Origin: Tranzscheliella williamsii
Taxonomy: Eukaryota; Basidiomycota; Ustilaginomycetes; Ustilaginales; Ustilaginaceae
Reading direction: 5' to 3'
Assembly: GCA_023212725.1 (NCBI GenBank)
Contig: JALBYF010000016.1
Coordinates: 1-64,000, forward strand
Length of the DNA stretch: 64,000 bases
Both the position numbers and the translations under genes were made by a program. The stretch's first letter is position 1, and every line of letters starts with the position of its first letter. Below are positions 22,557 through 32,600 of this stretch, piece by piece. The notes under the pieces are model-generated. The model had not been told where the DNA came from, did not search any database, and saw only the letters and a program-made list of their open reading frames with translations.

Positions 22557-23280
22557 GGGTCTCGCGCGGATCTTCGCCCACCCCATATCCCTTGCTTCTC
22601 TTGAAGCCAATACCCCCCGCTTTCGATGCCATTCTCCTCCACGCTACCAGTACTTCTGTAGACCTTCTAAACGGTTCAGCTTGGTTTTTCGTACGCGATG
22701 TACTTCGCGAACGGCCGCTGCGAGCATAGAAGTGATGCCATTGTTATCAGCTTCGGCGGCTTGCCCATCCCTCAGATTGCAGCAGCGTATCGCCTCAGAC
22801 ACTTGGCCCGACTCATTCTGGCCTGCTGTGGGCACCTGCAAAGTTGCTTTTCTACTTTTTGTGCTACATTTGGGCTTCCAATGTTGGTCATGGTTCGCAT
22901 CACTTAACACGATACACATATAACACCATTATTGCAGCGTGGCCATGCCTTCACACGTCTGAACTGTTCGAGCTAAACCATGTCCATGACATAAACTCGT
23001 CGAAATACAGGCTTGATCGTCGACGAGCGATCGCCAGGGCGGTGGTTCCCTCGATTTTCGCCACATTGGCGATTCACGTTTATGAGTATTAATTATGAAC
23101 GGAGTTTGTGCGATCTCACAACCATTTCTTGTGGTCGCATCCAGCCATAGACCTGCAAGCTTGCTTCATCGAAAGTCAACTTCAGGCCACCGCTATCCCT
23201 AAATGCCGCAATCTAAAGCCTCTCCTGAGCGAGATCGGAGACCACAAACAAGCAGCAGGCTCCCTCATTCTTAGGGAGAA
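22557..23280. other. Intergenic region
   Basis: This 724-bp spacer between two co-oriented genes holds the terminator of the DUF6534 gene and the promoter of the carrier gene. No coding or structural signal was recognised. Confidence 0.35.
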
Positions 23281-24680
23281 ATGGCTGCTTCTGGCTGCAG
23301 CCATCATGGCTGCCGGACGGAATCATCTCTGAACCGTCCGGGCCCTTCGCGCGTACCGCATGAGCGACACTCCTCCGGCATTCGCATTCGTTCACGAGAT
23401 TCAAGCAAGCAGAAATTAAGGCAGTACTTCGTCCACTCGGTACAGGAGACGAGTCCACTCAGTTCAACGTATTCAGAGGCGAAGTCTTGGTTACATGCTA
23501 GACGGTGGTCGAAGGCGGAGACAGACGATTTTCTTGTGAATCATCGAACGGTTGTCACTGCCGGCACTGCAAGCCTGGTTTCTACAGCAGCATCCTTTCC
23601 CTTCGATAGCGTCAAATCCAGGCTACAAGTAAGGGACTATCCTTCGATATGGGCGTGTGCCAAGGCCGTCGTCAGAGAAGAGGGTTTTCGAGGATTCTTC
23701 CGAGGTGTCACCATTCCACTGGTCACCATCTCTTTTGTCCGGACGTCATCATTCAGCATCTACTTTAACACGAAGCAATACCTTCACAAACGTGGCATAT
23801 TCCTGGATCAGAATAACCTAGCCCATACAGCGTTGTCCGGTGCAGCAGGGGGAGCGACAAGCGGCGTTATCATCTCTTGTGGCTCTGCGCCGTTCGAACT
23901 GGTCAAGGTGCAGCGACAACTAGAGTATCTCATCGCAGTGCAAAAAGGTCTCATTTCGAAGACACCTCCAGGTGCTGGTGGCACAAGAACTTTTGTGCCA
24001 CAATCGGGCTTTCAGGCGGCTGCCAACATCTTCAAGAACTTTGGAGGCATGAAAGGCTTCTATCTCGGATTTCCGCTCCATATGATGCGCGATACCATGG
24101 GCACGGCACTCTATTTCGGGTTTTATGACAGTATAAGGAAGCTTGTGTCCAGGTACTCCAAAACAGACTCCAGGACAGGGACGTCCTTCTACGGCGTTCC
24201 AGGCCCCGTCGTCTCTTTCCTCTCCGGCTCCTCCGCTGGTATTCTATCCTGGTTGATCGTCTATCCTGTCGACCTGATTAAGACCAAGGTCCAGCGTGAC
24301 GCCTTGGCCGGGAGTCCACGTCAATACAGCGGCTGGCAGGTCTTTCAACACATGATCAGAGAGAGGCAACCAGTGGCACAAAGCGGTACAGGCAACGACG
24401 TATCCCGACCCGATACGTTGCTTAGCCGATATCTGCGTCTCTACCGAGGTCTTGGTGTCAGTGCCCTTAGAAGCTTTATATCGTAAGTTTGATCCATCGA
24501 GGCTTCAGCAAGCTCCGCAGAATTCCAGCCATAAGCATAAACTGACCCCGCTCCTTTCTTTTCTTGCGGCTTATTAGACATGGATTAACCTGGACACTTA
24601 TAGAGTCGATATCAGACAAGATCTCAGAAAGAACTGGGAGGACTCTTAACCAGGTTCCTGATAGCCAAAGGCAGGTCTGA
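23281..24680 (+). CDS. Mitochondrial carrier family (SLC25) protein
   Basis: Exon 1 (23281-24482) and exon 2 (24578-24680) are joined over a 95-nt intron (GTAAGT...TTAG), giving 434 residues. Three carrier repeats carry the Px[DE]xx[KR] signature: FPFDSVKSRLQV, APFELVKVQRQL and YPVDLIKTKVQRD. Each has its GFRGFFRG or GMKGFYLG-type downstream motif, and LRLYRGLGVSALRSF precedes the intron. The joined exon supplies the last helix (HGLTWTLIESIS). The first 90 residues are a hydrophilic extension and the start codon is therefore uncertain. It is an inner-membrane solute exchanger; the substrate cannot be assigned from what I can see. It converges with the NDUFAF3-like gene, 217 bp away. Confidence 0.88.
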
Positions 24681-24897
24681 AGAGTGCACACAAACACCAT
24701 CCTTTCCCTTGTTGGTGGCACAGACCCGAGACCTGGTCTTTACCTGAATTGCTCGTAATGAAGGCTGTCGCCAACACTCGCTTCCTACCCACAAATCCTA
24801 AAGCACAGAGTACAGATACATAGACAACTCGCACTTCCTTCTAATACCACGTTGGATTGGCTTTTAGGATCATCTCGCCACCTGCCGGCGGATCTGC

Positions 24898-25759
24898 CTA
24901 ACTGCCAGAAAGAAGTTTCTGAAGTTGCTCCGGCGTGAACCGTCGTTTCGGCCTTGGTTCTGCCGGCATTAGCGCAGCGGCAACCTTTCTGCCTTCTTCT
25001 GAGAGCATGTTAAAGGTGGAAGCGGCATCATGCTGTTGCGAGGGCCATGTTGGGGTCAAGGCCACTAGATCGGTCAGTAAGTGAATCGGGGCGAACACGT
25101 GTCATCTTGGGGTCGGTATCATGGCGTCGGCGCAAACTTACCGTACTCTGTACGTCAAGCTGTATTCCTAGAGAATTGATATAATCTCTAATGGGCTGCG
25201 GAGGCGGCAAAACGGTCCTACCAGTCCCGAAGAGCAGGATTTCGGGTCTTTGGTCGATCAGATCGAAGATCTGGAAGACATCCTTGACTTTTTGCGAGAC
25301 CTGAAGCTTCTTCCCTGGCTCTACGTTCTGACCGATCCAGTCCTCCCACCCGATGCCCGAAGGCACTGCGTAGTCCTGATTCAGCTTGGGATGGTCCCAG
25401 AGGAAGACTTGGTTGTTGAGAAGGATGACGCTTTCTTCCAGAACCAAACCATCTTGCAGCGTGAACGAGGCGGGAGACGTCGAAGCCACGGAGACGGCAG
25501 AGTCGGCATTGGGCTCGATAATGTTATAGAAATCGTCGTAAACTGTCCTGTGCTGGCCAGTGTTGGGCTTTCCGCCCGGGTCGTCTGAGGGCAAACGAGC
25601 AGCCGCAGACGAGCGAAAGGCGCGGCGACTGCACTCGGCAACTGCGTGTCGAGCCGGTGAATTCGCAAAGCGCGGCAGAACAGGCGAGTGCGACGTGGCT
25701 CTGACACTGGCAAGCCTGCATGCTCCACTAAGCGTATGTGTGCCACGATGGAGAGCCAT
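24898..25759 (-). CDS. NDUFAF3-like mitochondrial complex I assembly factor (Mth938/DUF498 domain)
   Basis: Exon 1 (25759-25142) and exon 2 (25032-24898) are joined over a 109-nt intron (GTAAGT...CAACAG, phase 0), giving 250 residues. The first 70 residues are Arg, Ser and Ala rich (SRRAFRSSAAARL), as in a mitochondrial presequence. The Mth938-like domain follows, with RPEILLFGTGRTVLPPPQ, RDYINSLGIQLDVQST, and after the join AASTFNMLSEEGRKVAAALMP. This run matches the conserved core of NDUFAF3, which helps assemble the Q module of NADH dehydrogenase. The first exon is open upstream to 25867, so a longer start is possible; 25759 has GCCATGG context. Confidence 0.88.
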
Positions 25760-26180
25760 GGCTATGAGAGCAATCTTCAAGAACGTGGTGTGCAACGAGG
25801 GCCGAGAGGGTGGACTTTCTTTGAAAAGCTTCAATCGGTACAAGCAATCACGGTCTGGAACCATCATGTGGAGATGATGCCAATCGCAATCACGGTTATC
25901 GACCCAAGTCTGTGATTTGTCATATTCAGCGATTCATCATTCTCGCTTTTCTACGCAATTCGCACCGTGCAAACAAGGTAGAGGTACGCTTTAACCCCGC
26001 CGGTGCAGTGTCAGCCGGTCGACACATGGTGATACCGCCACACTTCTACGACATGTGCCAGGTTTGCACGTCCTACAGATGACGTGGGTCATGTACATAA
26101 GCCGGACGAGAATCACTACGATTACAGACATGATTGAGGAGGCGGTGAACGACGTGGGCGACAAGGCTGCAAGTCGAGAG
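25760..26180. other. Intergenic region upstream of NDUFAF3-like gene
   Basis: This 421-bp spacer holds the NDUFAF3-like promoter and the 3' region of the zinc-finger gene. Words resembling GCAATCACGGTT occur. Nothing else was recognised. Confidence 0.3.
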
Positions 26181-28619
26181 TTAGTCGGAGACCATCTCCG
26201 AGACAGCTCGAGACTTCTGCGAGACGGCTTCCAACTTCTGCCTTTTCCTTTCGTGCGTCTTGCGATGTCTTGAAGCTTGGTCGGGTCTGCTGAAGCATTT
26301 GCCGCAGACGTCGCAGCGAAACGGCTTGTCGCCGGTATGCGTCCGCATGTGTTTCGTCAGGTTGCTCGACTCGGCAAACGCTTTCCCACAGCCAGGGAAG
26401 CTACAGATGAAAGGTTTAGAGCCCGTGTGGGTGCGCTTGTGGATGGTCAGGGACCCAGCAACGCTGAAAGCCTTTCCGCAACCTGGATAGTTGCAGATAT
26501 ACGGCTTCTCCTGTGTATGAGTTCGCATGTGTTGTACCAGAGTGTTTGGTTCAGAAAAGCGCTTCCCACATGCTGAACATTTGTAGGGCCTGTCACCGGT
26601 GTGTGTCTGGATATGTCGGAGGACCTTTTGCTTTTGGCTGAACGTCTTGCCTTCCAGATGGCGGGTGCAGCCTGCCCACCGACATTCGTACTCATTTTTC
26701 CCGCTACCAACATGCACGCTTTCGATATGATCCGTAAGTGCAGAGTGGGCGGTGAAGGTTTCCGAGCATCCCTGCCACCTACAATGCAGCAGCCCCTCCG
26801 TTTCTGCGACAGAACAAGATTCTGAGCGCTGGCGCTTGAAGAGACTCACTGTCTCCGGGCTTGTATGGACCCGAGTCTCTGATTGCGTACTATGCTGGAT
26901 TGCAGCCGACTTTTGCTCGGGTTGAGTGGCGAATCTGGACGTTGGACTCTGCTTCTGCGTCAAGAGATGTGGTTCTGCTTGCTGCCCAAGGTGATCATGA
27001 AGCAAATGCTGTAGGATAGCTAGAGAATACTTGTCGTTCTCAGCAACACTATCGCTCGCCCACATCCCGAGTCCGGCCTCTGAAGCCTGTCCGGTCAAGG
27101 CGGATGCTGCCGGAACTTGATGGCAATCATTCCATAGGCAAGATAGGCCGCCTGGATGTTGGTACGATGTCGGTGGGCTTGCAATTGTCCTCATGCCAAT
27201 AGCACTGGCTTGTCCGGCTTGCGATGGTAATTCAGTGCCGTATGCCGTTTTGCGGACCAAGTGTGCATGATTAACGTGTGCTACGAGCTCTTCCACCGTC
27301 CAGAATCGTTCATGGCAGCCGGCCCACTGGCATACCTGGAAGCGCGTGTCGTCTTTTGTCGTCAGCGGGCTTGATGGCGATTCCATATGTCCGGATGACA
27401 ACCAGTGAGAGTGCGGCGCCGGCGTCTCGCATGAAGCAGACCTGCATAGAGTCATAGCTGGAGGAAGACATCCGCCGGAGTTATTGTGTAGATGTGGCTG
27501 GGCAAAGTTGCAGTCCTGCCAAGACTGAAGCTCACCTAGGAAATGCTGGAGAGAGGCTGGATTGAGAGAGTCAAGCTCCGTCTGTTCCCGGTCCTGGTTG
27601 TAATGGGTGTCTTTGTGTCGGCCATTAGTTGTATCTTGCATTCCGTTTGCAAGAGTGTGAACAATGGACGGCGAATGTCGAGACACTGGCAGCTGGGGTG
27701 TCACTGCAGTTGAAGGTGTCGAGGATCGTGACCGAGTCAGCTCATGATCGACTGGTGTGGGTCCGGCAGTAGATGTGATAACGCTGGACGATGGGGTGTT
27801 CGAAGGCTGTATCAGGGTGTCTTTTCTTAGCTGGGTATTTCGATGAGTGCTGGCGTGGTGATGGGGAACCGGTTCCTGTGATCCTTCAGCGCCAACGCAA
27901 CACTGTTCAGCTAGGGGTGGCAATGAACAACAGCAGCAGTCTAAGAGTTCCTGGAAGCTGCTGTATAATCTGCCTCCTTCTGAGTTCTGTACAGCAGCTA
28001 TCGAGCCTCTGCACTCCCGGCATTCCTTCGGCCCATGCTTGTTGTTGCGAAGATGGGAAGGTGCATTGCGGCCGACAACCCCATCACACGTGACACCGGT
28101 GCCACTTGAGCATTGTGACTGTGCTTCCACTTCGCACCTATCGTCAGTGCAACAGATGGGTGAATCTCCGGCGCAGAGCAGGGTGACGTCCCCGGCACCA
28201 AGAGCAGCACAGGATGATCCCGGGCTACTGACGCATGGAGATGGACTGCAGCACGGCAAGACTGCCGCACATATTGCCGCTGATGAGGTCGAAGCAGCGG
28301 CACAGGTAGGCTCTGTACATGCACTGGAAAGGTGAAGCAGATCGGAGCATGGCGACGAAGTCTTCGAGAATTGAGACTCCAAACAGTTCGATGCATTTGT
28401 ACACGGCAAAGGTGGTTTTGCATGGGGAAGATCACAGCAGATCAGCTCTGCATATGTTTTGGCTGATCGGCGTGAGCGGCTAGCGGAGTTGCGGTTATGA
28501 TCCGGCGTAAAGGAGCAAACATCTCGCAGGTACGCCTCATCCTTCTTGCCACCCTCGTGGAGTTGCTCGAGAGTTCGTTCACGAACATGGATTTGTTCTT
28601 CCTCCAAGGCTGGGACCAT
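26181..28619 (-). CDS. Zap1-like zinc-responsive C2H2 transcription factor
   Basis: An 812-residue protein. Six C-terminal C2H2 fingers are ordered as in yeast Zap1: CRWQGC...HIESVH (613-636), CRWAGC...HIQTH (646-673), CSACGK...HMRTH (681-701), CNYPGC...HKRTH (709-731), CSFPGC...HMRTH (739-761) and CDVCGK...HRKTH (769-789). Two further fingers, separate and upstream, have Zap1-style CxWxxC cores: CQWAGC...HVNHAH (430-452) and CLWNDC...HLLHDH (494-544). In Zap1 the upstream pair senses zinc and the others bind the ZRE promoter site. Residues 60-245 contain more than two dozen cysteines, including a CCCC run. Nuclear zinc-homeostasis control is inferred. The frame continues upstream of the ATG (DLPLLRTTIVELAT) to a TAG at 28674, so the true N-terminus may lie in an upstream exon. 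Confidence 0.82.
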   Translation of the reverse strand: MVPALEEEQIHVRERTLEQLHEGGKKDEAYLRDVCSFTPDHNRNSASRSRRSAKTYAELICCDLPHAKPPLPCTNASNCLESQFSKTSSPCSDLLHLSSACTEPTCAAASTSSAAICAAVLPCCSPSPCVSSPGSSCAALGAGDVTLLCAGDSPICCTDDRCEVEAQSQCSSGTGVTCDGVVGRNAPSHLRNNKHGPKECRECRGSIAAVQNSEGGRLYSSFQELLDCCCCSLPPLAEQCCVGAEGSQEPVPHHHASTHRNTQLRKDTLIQPSNTPSSSVITSTAGPTPVDHELTRSRSSTPSTAVTPQLPVSRHSPSIVHTLANGMQDTTNGRHKDTHYNQDREQTELDSLNPASLQHFLGELQSWQDCNFAQPHLHNNSGGCLPPAMTLCRSASCETPAPHSHWLSSGHMESPSSPLTTKDDTRFQVCQWAGCHERFWTVEELVAHVNHAHLVRKTAYGTELPSQAGQASAIGMRTIASPPTSYQHPGGLSCLWNDCHQVPAASALTGQASEAGLGMWASDSVAENDKYSLAILQHLLHDHLGQQAEPHLLTQKQSPTSRFATQPEQKSAAIQHSTQSETRVHTSPETVSLFKRQRSESCSVAETEGLLHCRWQGCSETFTAHSALTDHIESVHVGSGKNEYECRWAGCTRHLEGKTFSQKQKVLRHIQTHTGDRPYKCSACGKRFSEPNTLVQHMRTHTQEKPYICNYPGCGKAFSVAGSLTIHKRTHTGSKPFICSFPGCGKAFAESSNLTKHMRTHTGDKPFRCDVCGKCFSRPDQASRHRKTHERKRQKLEAVSQKSRAVSEMVSD

Positions 28620-28673
28620 AGTGGCAAGTTCAACAATGGTCGTGCGTAAAAGCGGGAGGTCGTGATGTGCCGC

Positions 28674-29108
28674 CTAGCCCCACAGGGCACTCAGGACGAT
28701 GCCCAACAGCTCTACAAGAAGATTGAGTTTTCGAAGACCTAGTAGGTAGCCATCGTCTGCAACGAAGATGAGCGAGTCCAGGCTGCTCTGAAGATTGCAA
28801 AGGTCTGCCTGACGAAAAGCAGATAGAAGAACTGTAGCTAGCCCGACCAAATTCGTACTTGCGTTACGAGGGAATGCTGTATGTACAGGGTGAATGGAGG
28901 CAAGAGCCTGCTGGGCCGTTGGTCTATTGAGGATCCTGGGCTGTAGACCCGGCCGCTTTGAAATCACAGGAAACATTCACAGGGATATGGTAGAACAGCG
29001 AGAATGATGAAGTGAGTACCTTGGTGGTTATACCCTGTCGAGATAGCGCTGATAGCTTTTCTTTCGGACGAGAATCGCCCCAGCTTGCAGCTTTGCGACC
29101 GCCATTGC
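28674..29108 (-). CDS. Unresolved exon(s): separate small gene or 5' part of the Zap1-like gene
   Basis: On the minus strand an ATG at 29108 opens MAVAKLQAGAILVRKK and reaches a possible donor (GTATAA) near 29036. A second frame from about 28976 to the TAG at 28674 encodes helix-prone sequence (NLVGLATVLLSAFRQ, YLLGLRKLNLLVELLG). That frame is the same as that of the zinc-finger gene just downstream, separated by one TAG. The TAG could form the acceptor of an intron (GGGGCTAG). If so, these are N-terminal exons of the Zap1-like gene. If not, they form a separate protein of about 110-130 residues ending 55 bp before it. No domain was recognised. Confidence 0.3.
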
Positions 29109-29263
29109 ATCAATCTAACAATTAGACATCTACATGTCATGCTCTAGCCGGCTGGCCAGAAGGCTGAAGACGAAGAAGGATCACAACTTGCACATCACAA
29201 AAACTGTAAGGTAGCATAGCGTTAGACTTCTATTGTTCTAGCATGCCGGTGATGGCCGTATAA

Positions 29264-30415
29264 CTAGATCAGATCCCATAAAGGGTCATCTTTGCGAATA
29301 CCTTCCTTGCGCGAGGAACCTGATCGAAGAGCATGCGGCTTGGTCGTAGCCGCGGCTGAGGTGAGGTTATGCGCATCAAGAACGCCGTCGAAGCTTGCTT
29401 GAGGCAGCGGCGTGATGGGAGGAGTGGCAACTGGAGGCGTGTGGCGTCGCGCGGATGACGAGGAGGAAGCAAGACCGCCAAGGATGAGAGATCTCAAATC
29501 ATCCGCAGAGAGGGGCTGCACGGGAAAGCGTCAATCTGTCAGAGACAAGTACAATGCCGAAACATGTGTTGGAATCAATGGTATACTTACTTGAACACTT
29601 CCCTTGACAGCATGAGCCGAAGCAGAACCCTTGGGCGCAGCTTGCTTCGGGCCGAGAACGGCAATGCCACCTTGGGGTTCCTTGAAAGAGCCGGTCGGGG
29701 TCTTAGCTTTCCCAAGGAAGGCAAGGACATCTCCCTTTGTCAACATTCCTCTGACACCCGTGCCTTTGATCTTGTTCTCAGCGTCCTCAATGTGATTCTC
29801 CATAAGAAGTCGCTGGACAGAGGGGAACATAGGACCCTTAAAGGATACATGTGTGTCTGAAGAGGTAGGTCCGGATGAGCCTTGGGCAGCAGCACCTGTA
29901 GATGCCCCTGTCTGCGATGAAGGGTCCGGCGTCGACTTTGACTCTTGACCAGCGGGAGCCGATTTGGAGTCAGGAGAAGTGGGGCTAGGTGTCGGGGTGG
30001 GTGCTTCGTCTTCCGTGGGTGCCTCGACGTTAGAAATGTCGTCGCCTTCCTCAGCGAGCATGGCAATCGTCTTGCCGACAGCGACATCCTTGGCACCGTC
30101 CTGAACCACGATCTTAGCCAGCACGCCATCTTCCTGGGCTTCTACGTCCATGGTGGCCTTGTCCGTCTCGATTTCCAGAAGCACATCGCCTGCAGAGAAA
30201 GATTGGCCCTCCTTCACCTTCCAAGAGGCAAGTCCGCCAGAGGTCATGGTAGGAGACATGGCCGGCATGGCGAACTTGCTGATAGCGTGCTGGGCAGAAG
30301 AAGTGGAGAGGCTACGCGCCGCGGGACGGGAAGTGGAGGCCGAGCCGACAAGTGTCGAGGCCGGCACCTGGCCAAGCCGGCGAGCGTTGACCAGAAAGTT
30401 TCGGGCGGCGGCCAT
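29264..30415 (-). CDS. PDX1: Pyruvate dehydrogenase complex protein X (E3-binding protein)
   Basis: Exon 1 (30415-29591) and exon 2 (29515-29264) are joined over a 75-nt intron (GTAAGT...CGTGCAG), giving 358 residues. An Arg-rich mitochondrial presequence is followed by one lipoyl domain with the lipoylated lysine in ETDKATMDV (preceded by [20 protein letters not shown]). A Pro, Ser and Thr linker leads to a peripheral subunit-binding domain ([34 protein letters not shown]). There is no 2-oxoacid acyltransferase catalytic domain, no HxxxDG motif, and the length is far below E2. This is the pattern of protein X, which tethers dihydrolipoamide dehydrogenase (E3) to the E2 core in the matrix. 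The frame is open to 30538 upstream, but 30415 gives the better presequence. Confidence 0.93.
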
Positions 30416-31050
30416 GGCTGATACGAACAATATCCAAGATGGTAGAAGGAGCGACGAGGTTGGAAAGAAACTGGCGGCCGCTAAAGGGAAACTCTGGTCT
30501 GAACAGCCGCGAGATCGATATGCGGAAGAAATCAGCAAACATCAGCGAAATGCAGCCAGCCACCTCGACATCTCTGAGCCAATATAGAGTCGGAAGCTTG
30601 GATGCGTAGTTTGACTACATGACAATTCATCCGAATTCTCTACAAGTGGTCAATACAAAATGGCCTCGCTTTTGTTGGGGCCTAAAATCTATATATTCGA
30701 AGGCTGTATAGACCCTTCATCTGCCTATGCTACTACAATCAAATCAGGTTGGGGTGGGACATGATGATAGCGACTCTTGGCTACAGCCAGCCCGACAGGG
30801 CTTGTTCGACTCTTAGCACTCTGGCTGCTGACCACCAACACAGGGTGACCATAGTAACGATGGCAAACGACGGAGGAGCAACATGCATAACCCAGCTCAT
30901 AGTCAACTTGAGGTCAGCGAGGAACACCGCTTCAGATTGCCTCGATATAAGGTGAGCGCACACAAACGTGGTTCTGGTCGGAGAAAGCACGTATATGTTT
31001 GGCAAGCGTGCCAGGGCAGCGATCACTACAGAGGGAGGGGAAGTACGACG
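30416..31050. other. Intergenic region
   Basis: This spacer carries the PDX1 promoter and the RPA34-like 3' end. Nothing else was supported. Confidence 0.3.
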
Positions 31051-32156
31051 TTAATCCCTCTTCGACCTCTTGGATTTCTTTTGTTCCTCGTTGCCCGTAG
31101 CCGCTGCGCTTTCTCTGTGCTTCTTTTCTTTCGCATCCTGCTTGCTAGTGGCGACGGCTTGAGCAGCAGCTGGTGTTTTCTGGACTGGGTCTTCCTTGAC
31201 GCGCGTACCTGCGGGCTTGCTAGGACATAGTAAGGGGCGAGATTGGTAAGACGAATTGTTGTCAGCATCGCCCGAATTCGTAAATTGGGACTGGCTGAGA
31301 GTCATACGTACAAACGACCTGTCAAAAGGTCCCACGGCTGTTGCCTCTTTGTCTTAAGTAATGTCTCGTCGTCAGCCTGTTGTGTGGCTGTCGCAATGCC
31401 CGAGCCTGCGGGCGACGCAACAGATAGATGCAGAGATCTGGCGATTTTGACAGGCGCTACGACAGAACCAATAGTAGGAATGTGTAAGCGATCAACGCCG
31501 TCTGGACAGGGCGGTAGAATGAGACAATCAAACTTACCAAGAACAAGCTTTCCAGGCTGGCTGCCATCTGCGGCTGGTACGAGTAGCTTCAGGCTTTCCA
31601 ATTCGGCTGCCGCTCCTTCTCGGGCTGCCAGGCTAGCGTTGCCATCGTGACCCACGCTATGTTTAGGATTGGACGGGTTAGCGGCCCCCGCCGCAGCCAT
31701 TGCGATGAGTTGCGAATCGGCACGAGGCGTGATTTTTGGCGAAGCGGTTTCCGTATCCGATGGTGCAAGGTAGAGATTGTAAGTGTTGAATATGGAAGAC
31801 GAGGTGGTTGGAGTCTTGAATGAGCCAAGTGGCTGAACAGAGCTGTGAGCATCAGAGTGCTGTGGTGGGACTTTGATCACAATACCATCGAGTTGTGAAG
31901 GAGAGACTCCCGCAGGAATGCGCAGAGCCCATATCTGCTGATCTTTTGACGAGCTGAGACCCTTCTCTGTGATGAAAGAGGTGTTGGCCAAGTTGACAGC
32001 CTCGAAGTCACGGGGAGGCTTGTAGCTGATACCTGACAGATTGCGGGAGTTACGCAGTTTGTTCGTGGGGACTGATGGGGTTAATGCCTCTACCGACGAC
32101 CCGCTCGAGCTCGATGAGGCGCTTGAGGCCGAATCGGACCGCGACCTCTTCGACAT
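31051..32156 (-). CDS. RNA polymerase I subunit RPA34.5-like
   Basis: Exon 1 (32156-31312) and exon 2 (31219-31051) are joined over a 91-nt intron (GTACGT...CCTAG), giving 337 residues. The layout follows Rpa34/A34.5. A serine-rich start (MSKRSRSDSASSASSSSSG) leads to the dimerisation segment with SKDQQIWALRIPAGVSPSQL, comparable with the QQVWLIKFPSNV stretch of the yeast subunit. A loop region follows, and then a lysine-rich tail (KEKKHRESAA, EEQKKSKRSKRD). With A49 this subunit forms the TFIIF-like part of Pol I and acts in the nucleolus. The call rests on short motifs, size and basic tail, because the family is poorly conserved. Confidence 0.72.
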
Positions 32157-32600
32157 TGTAGCAGCTAGATAGGTATGTGGTTGGCGACAGCAAGGACGAG
32201 GATGATGGAGTGCGAATAATGTCAAAATTGTGACTGCTTCATGCATCGCCGAAATTTCAAAAAAGGAAGCAATCACAATCAAGAAACGACCCGACGTAAA
32301 GCTGCGCAGGCGAATCGGGTGTAAGATTGTGATTGTTGAACACACCCTAAAGAAGCAGTCAGCCATAAGTCCAGCCGTCAGTCGAGCAGTCATCGGTTCT
32401 TGTGACTATCAACGATTCACATTCAACCCCGCTACCCGCTTCTTGAGCCGCGGGCAACAGAACCGGAACACTCAGTATATATGATCTAGTTCACGTCCCC
32501 GCTCTTGCCATGGATTACCGCCGTGCACCTGTATCTTCTGCGTTGACGTGATAGATTATCTTCGGAGGTTGGACGCTCAGGACTGCGAGGAGAGTACGAG
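32157..32600. promoter_or_regulatory. Divergent promoter region of RPA34-like gene and membrane SDR
   Basis: This 444-bp head-to-head spacer contains two near-mirrored words, AATCACAATC and GATTGTGATTG, near 32272-32336. They may be binding sites or chance. No other motif was recognised. Confidence 0.35.

Noticed and set aside
30416..30538. N-terminal extension of PDX1 from 30538
   Set aside because: The presequence expected for import begins at 30415 ([14 protein letters not shown]); the longer version starts with less typical sequence.
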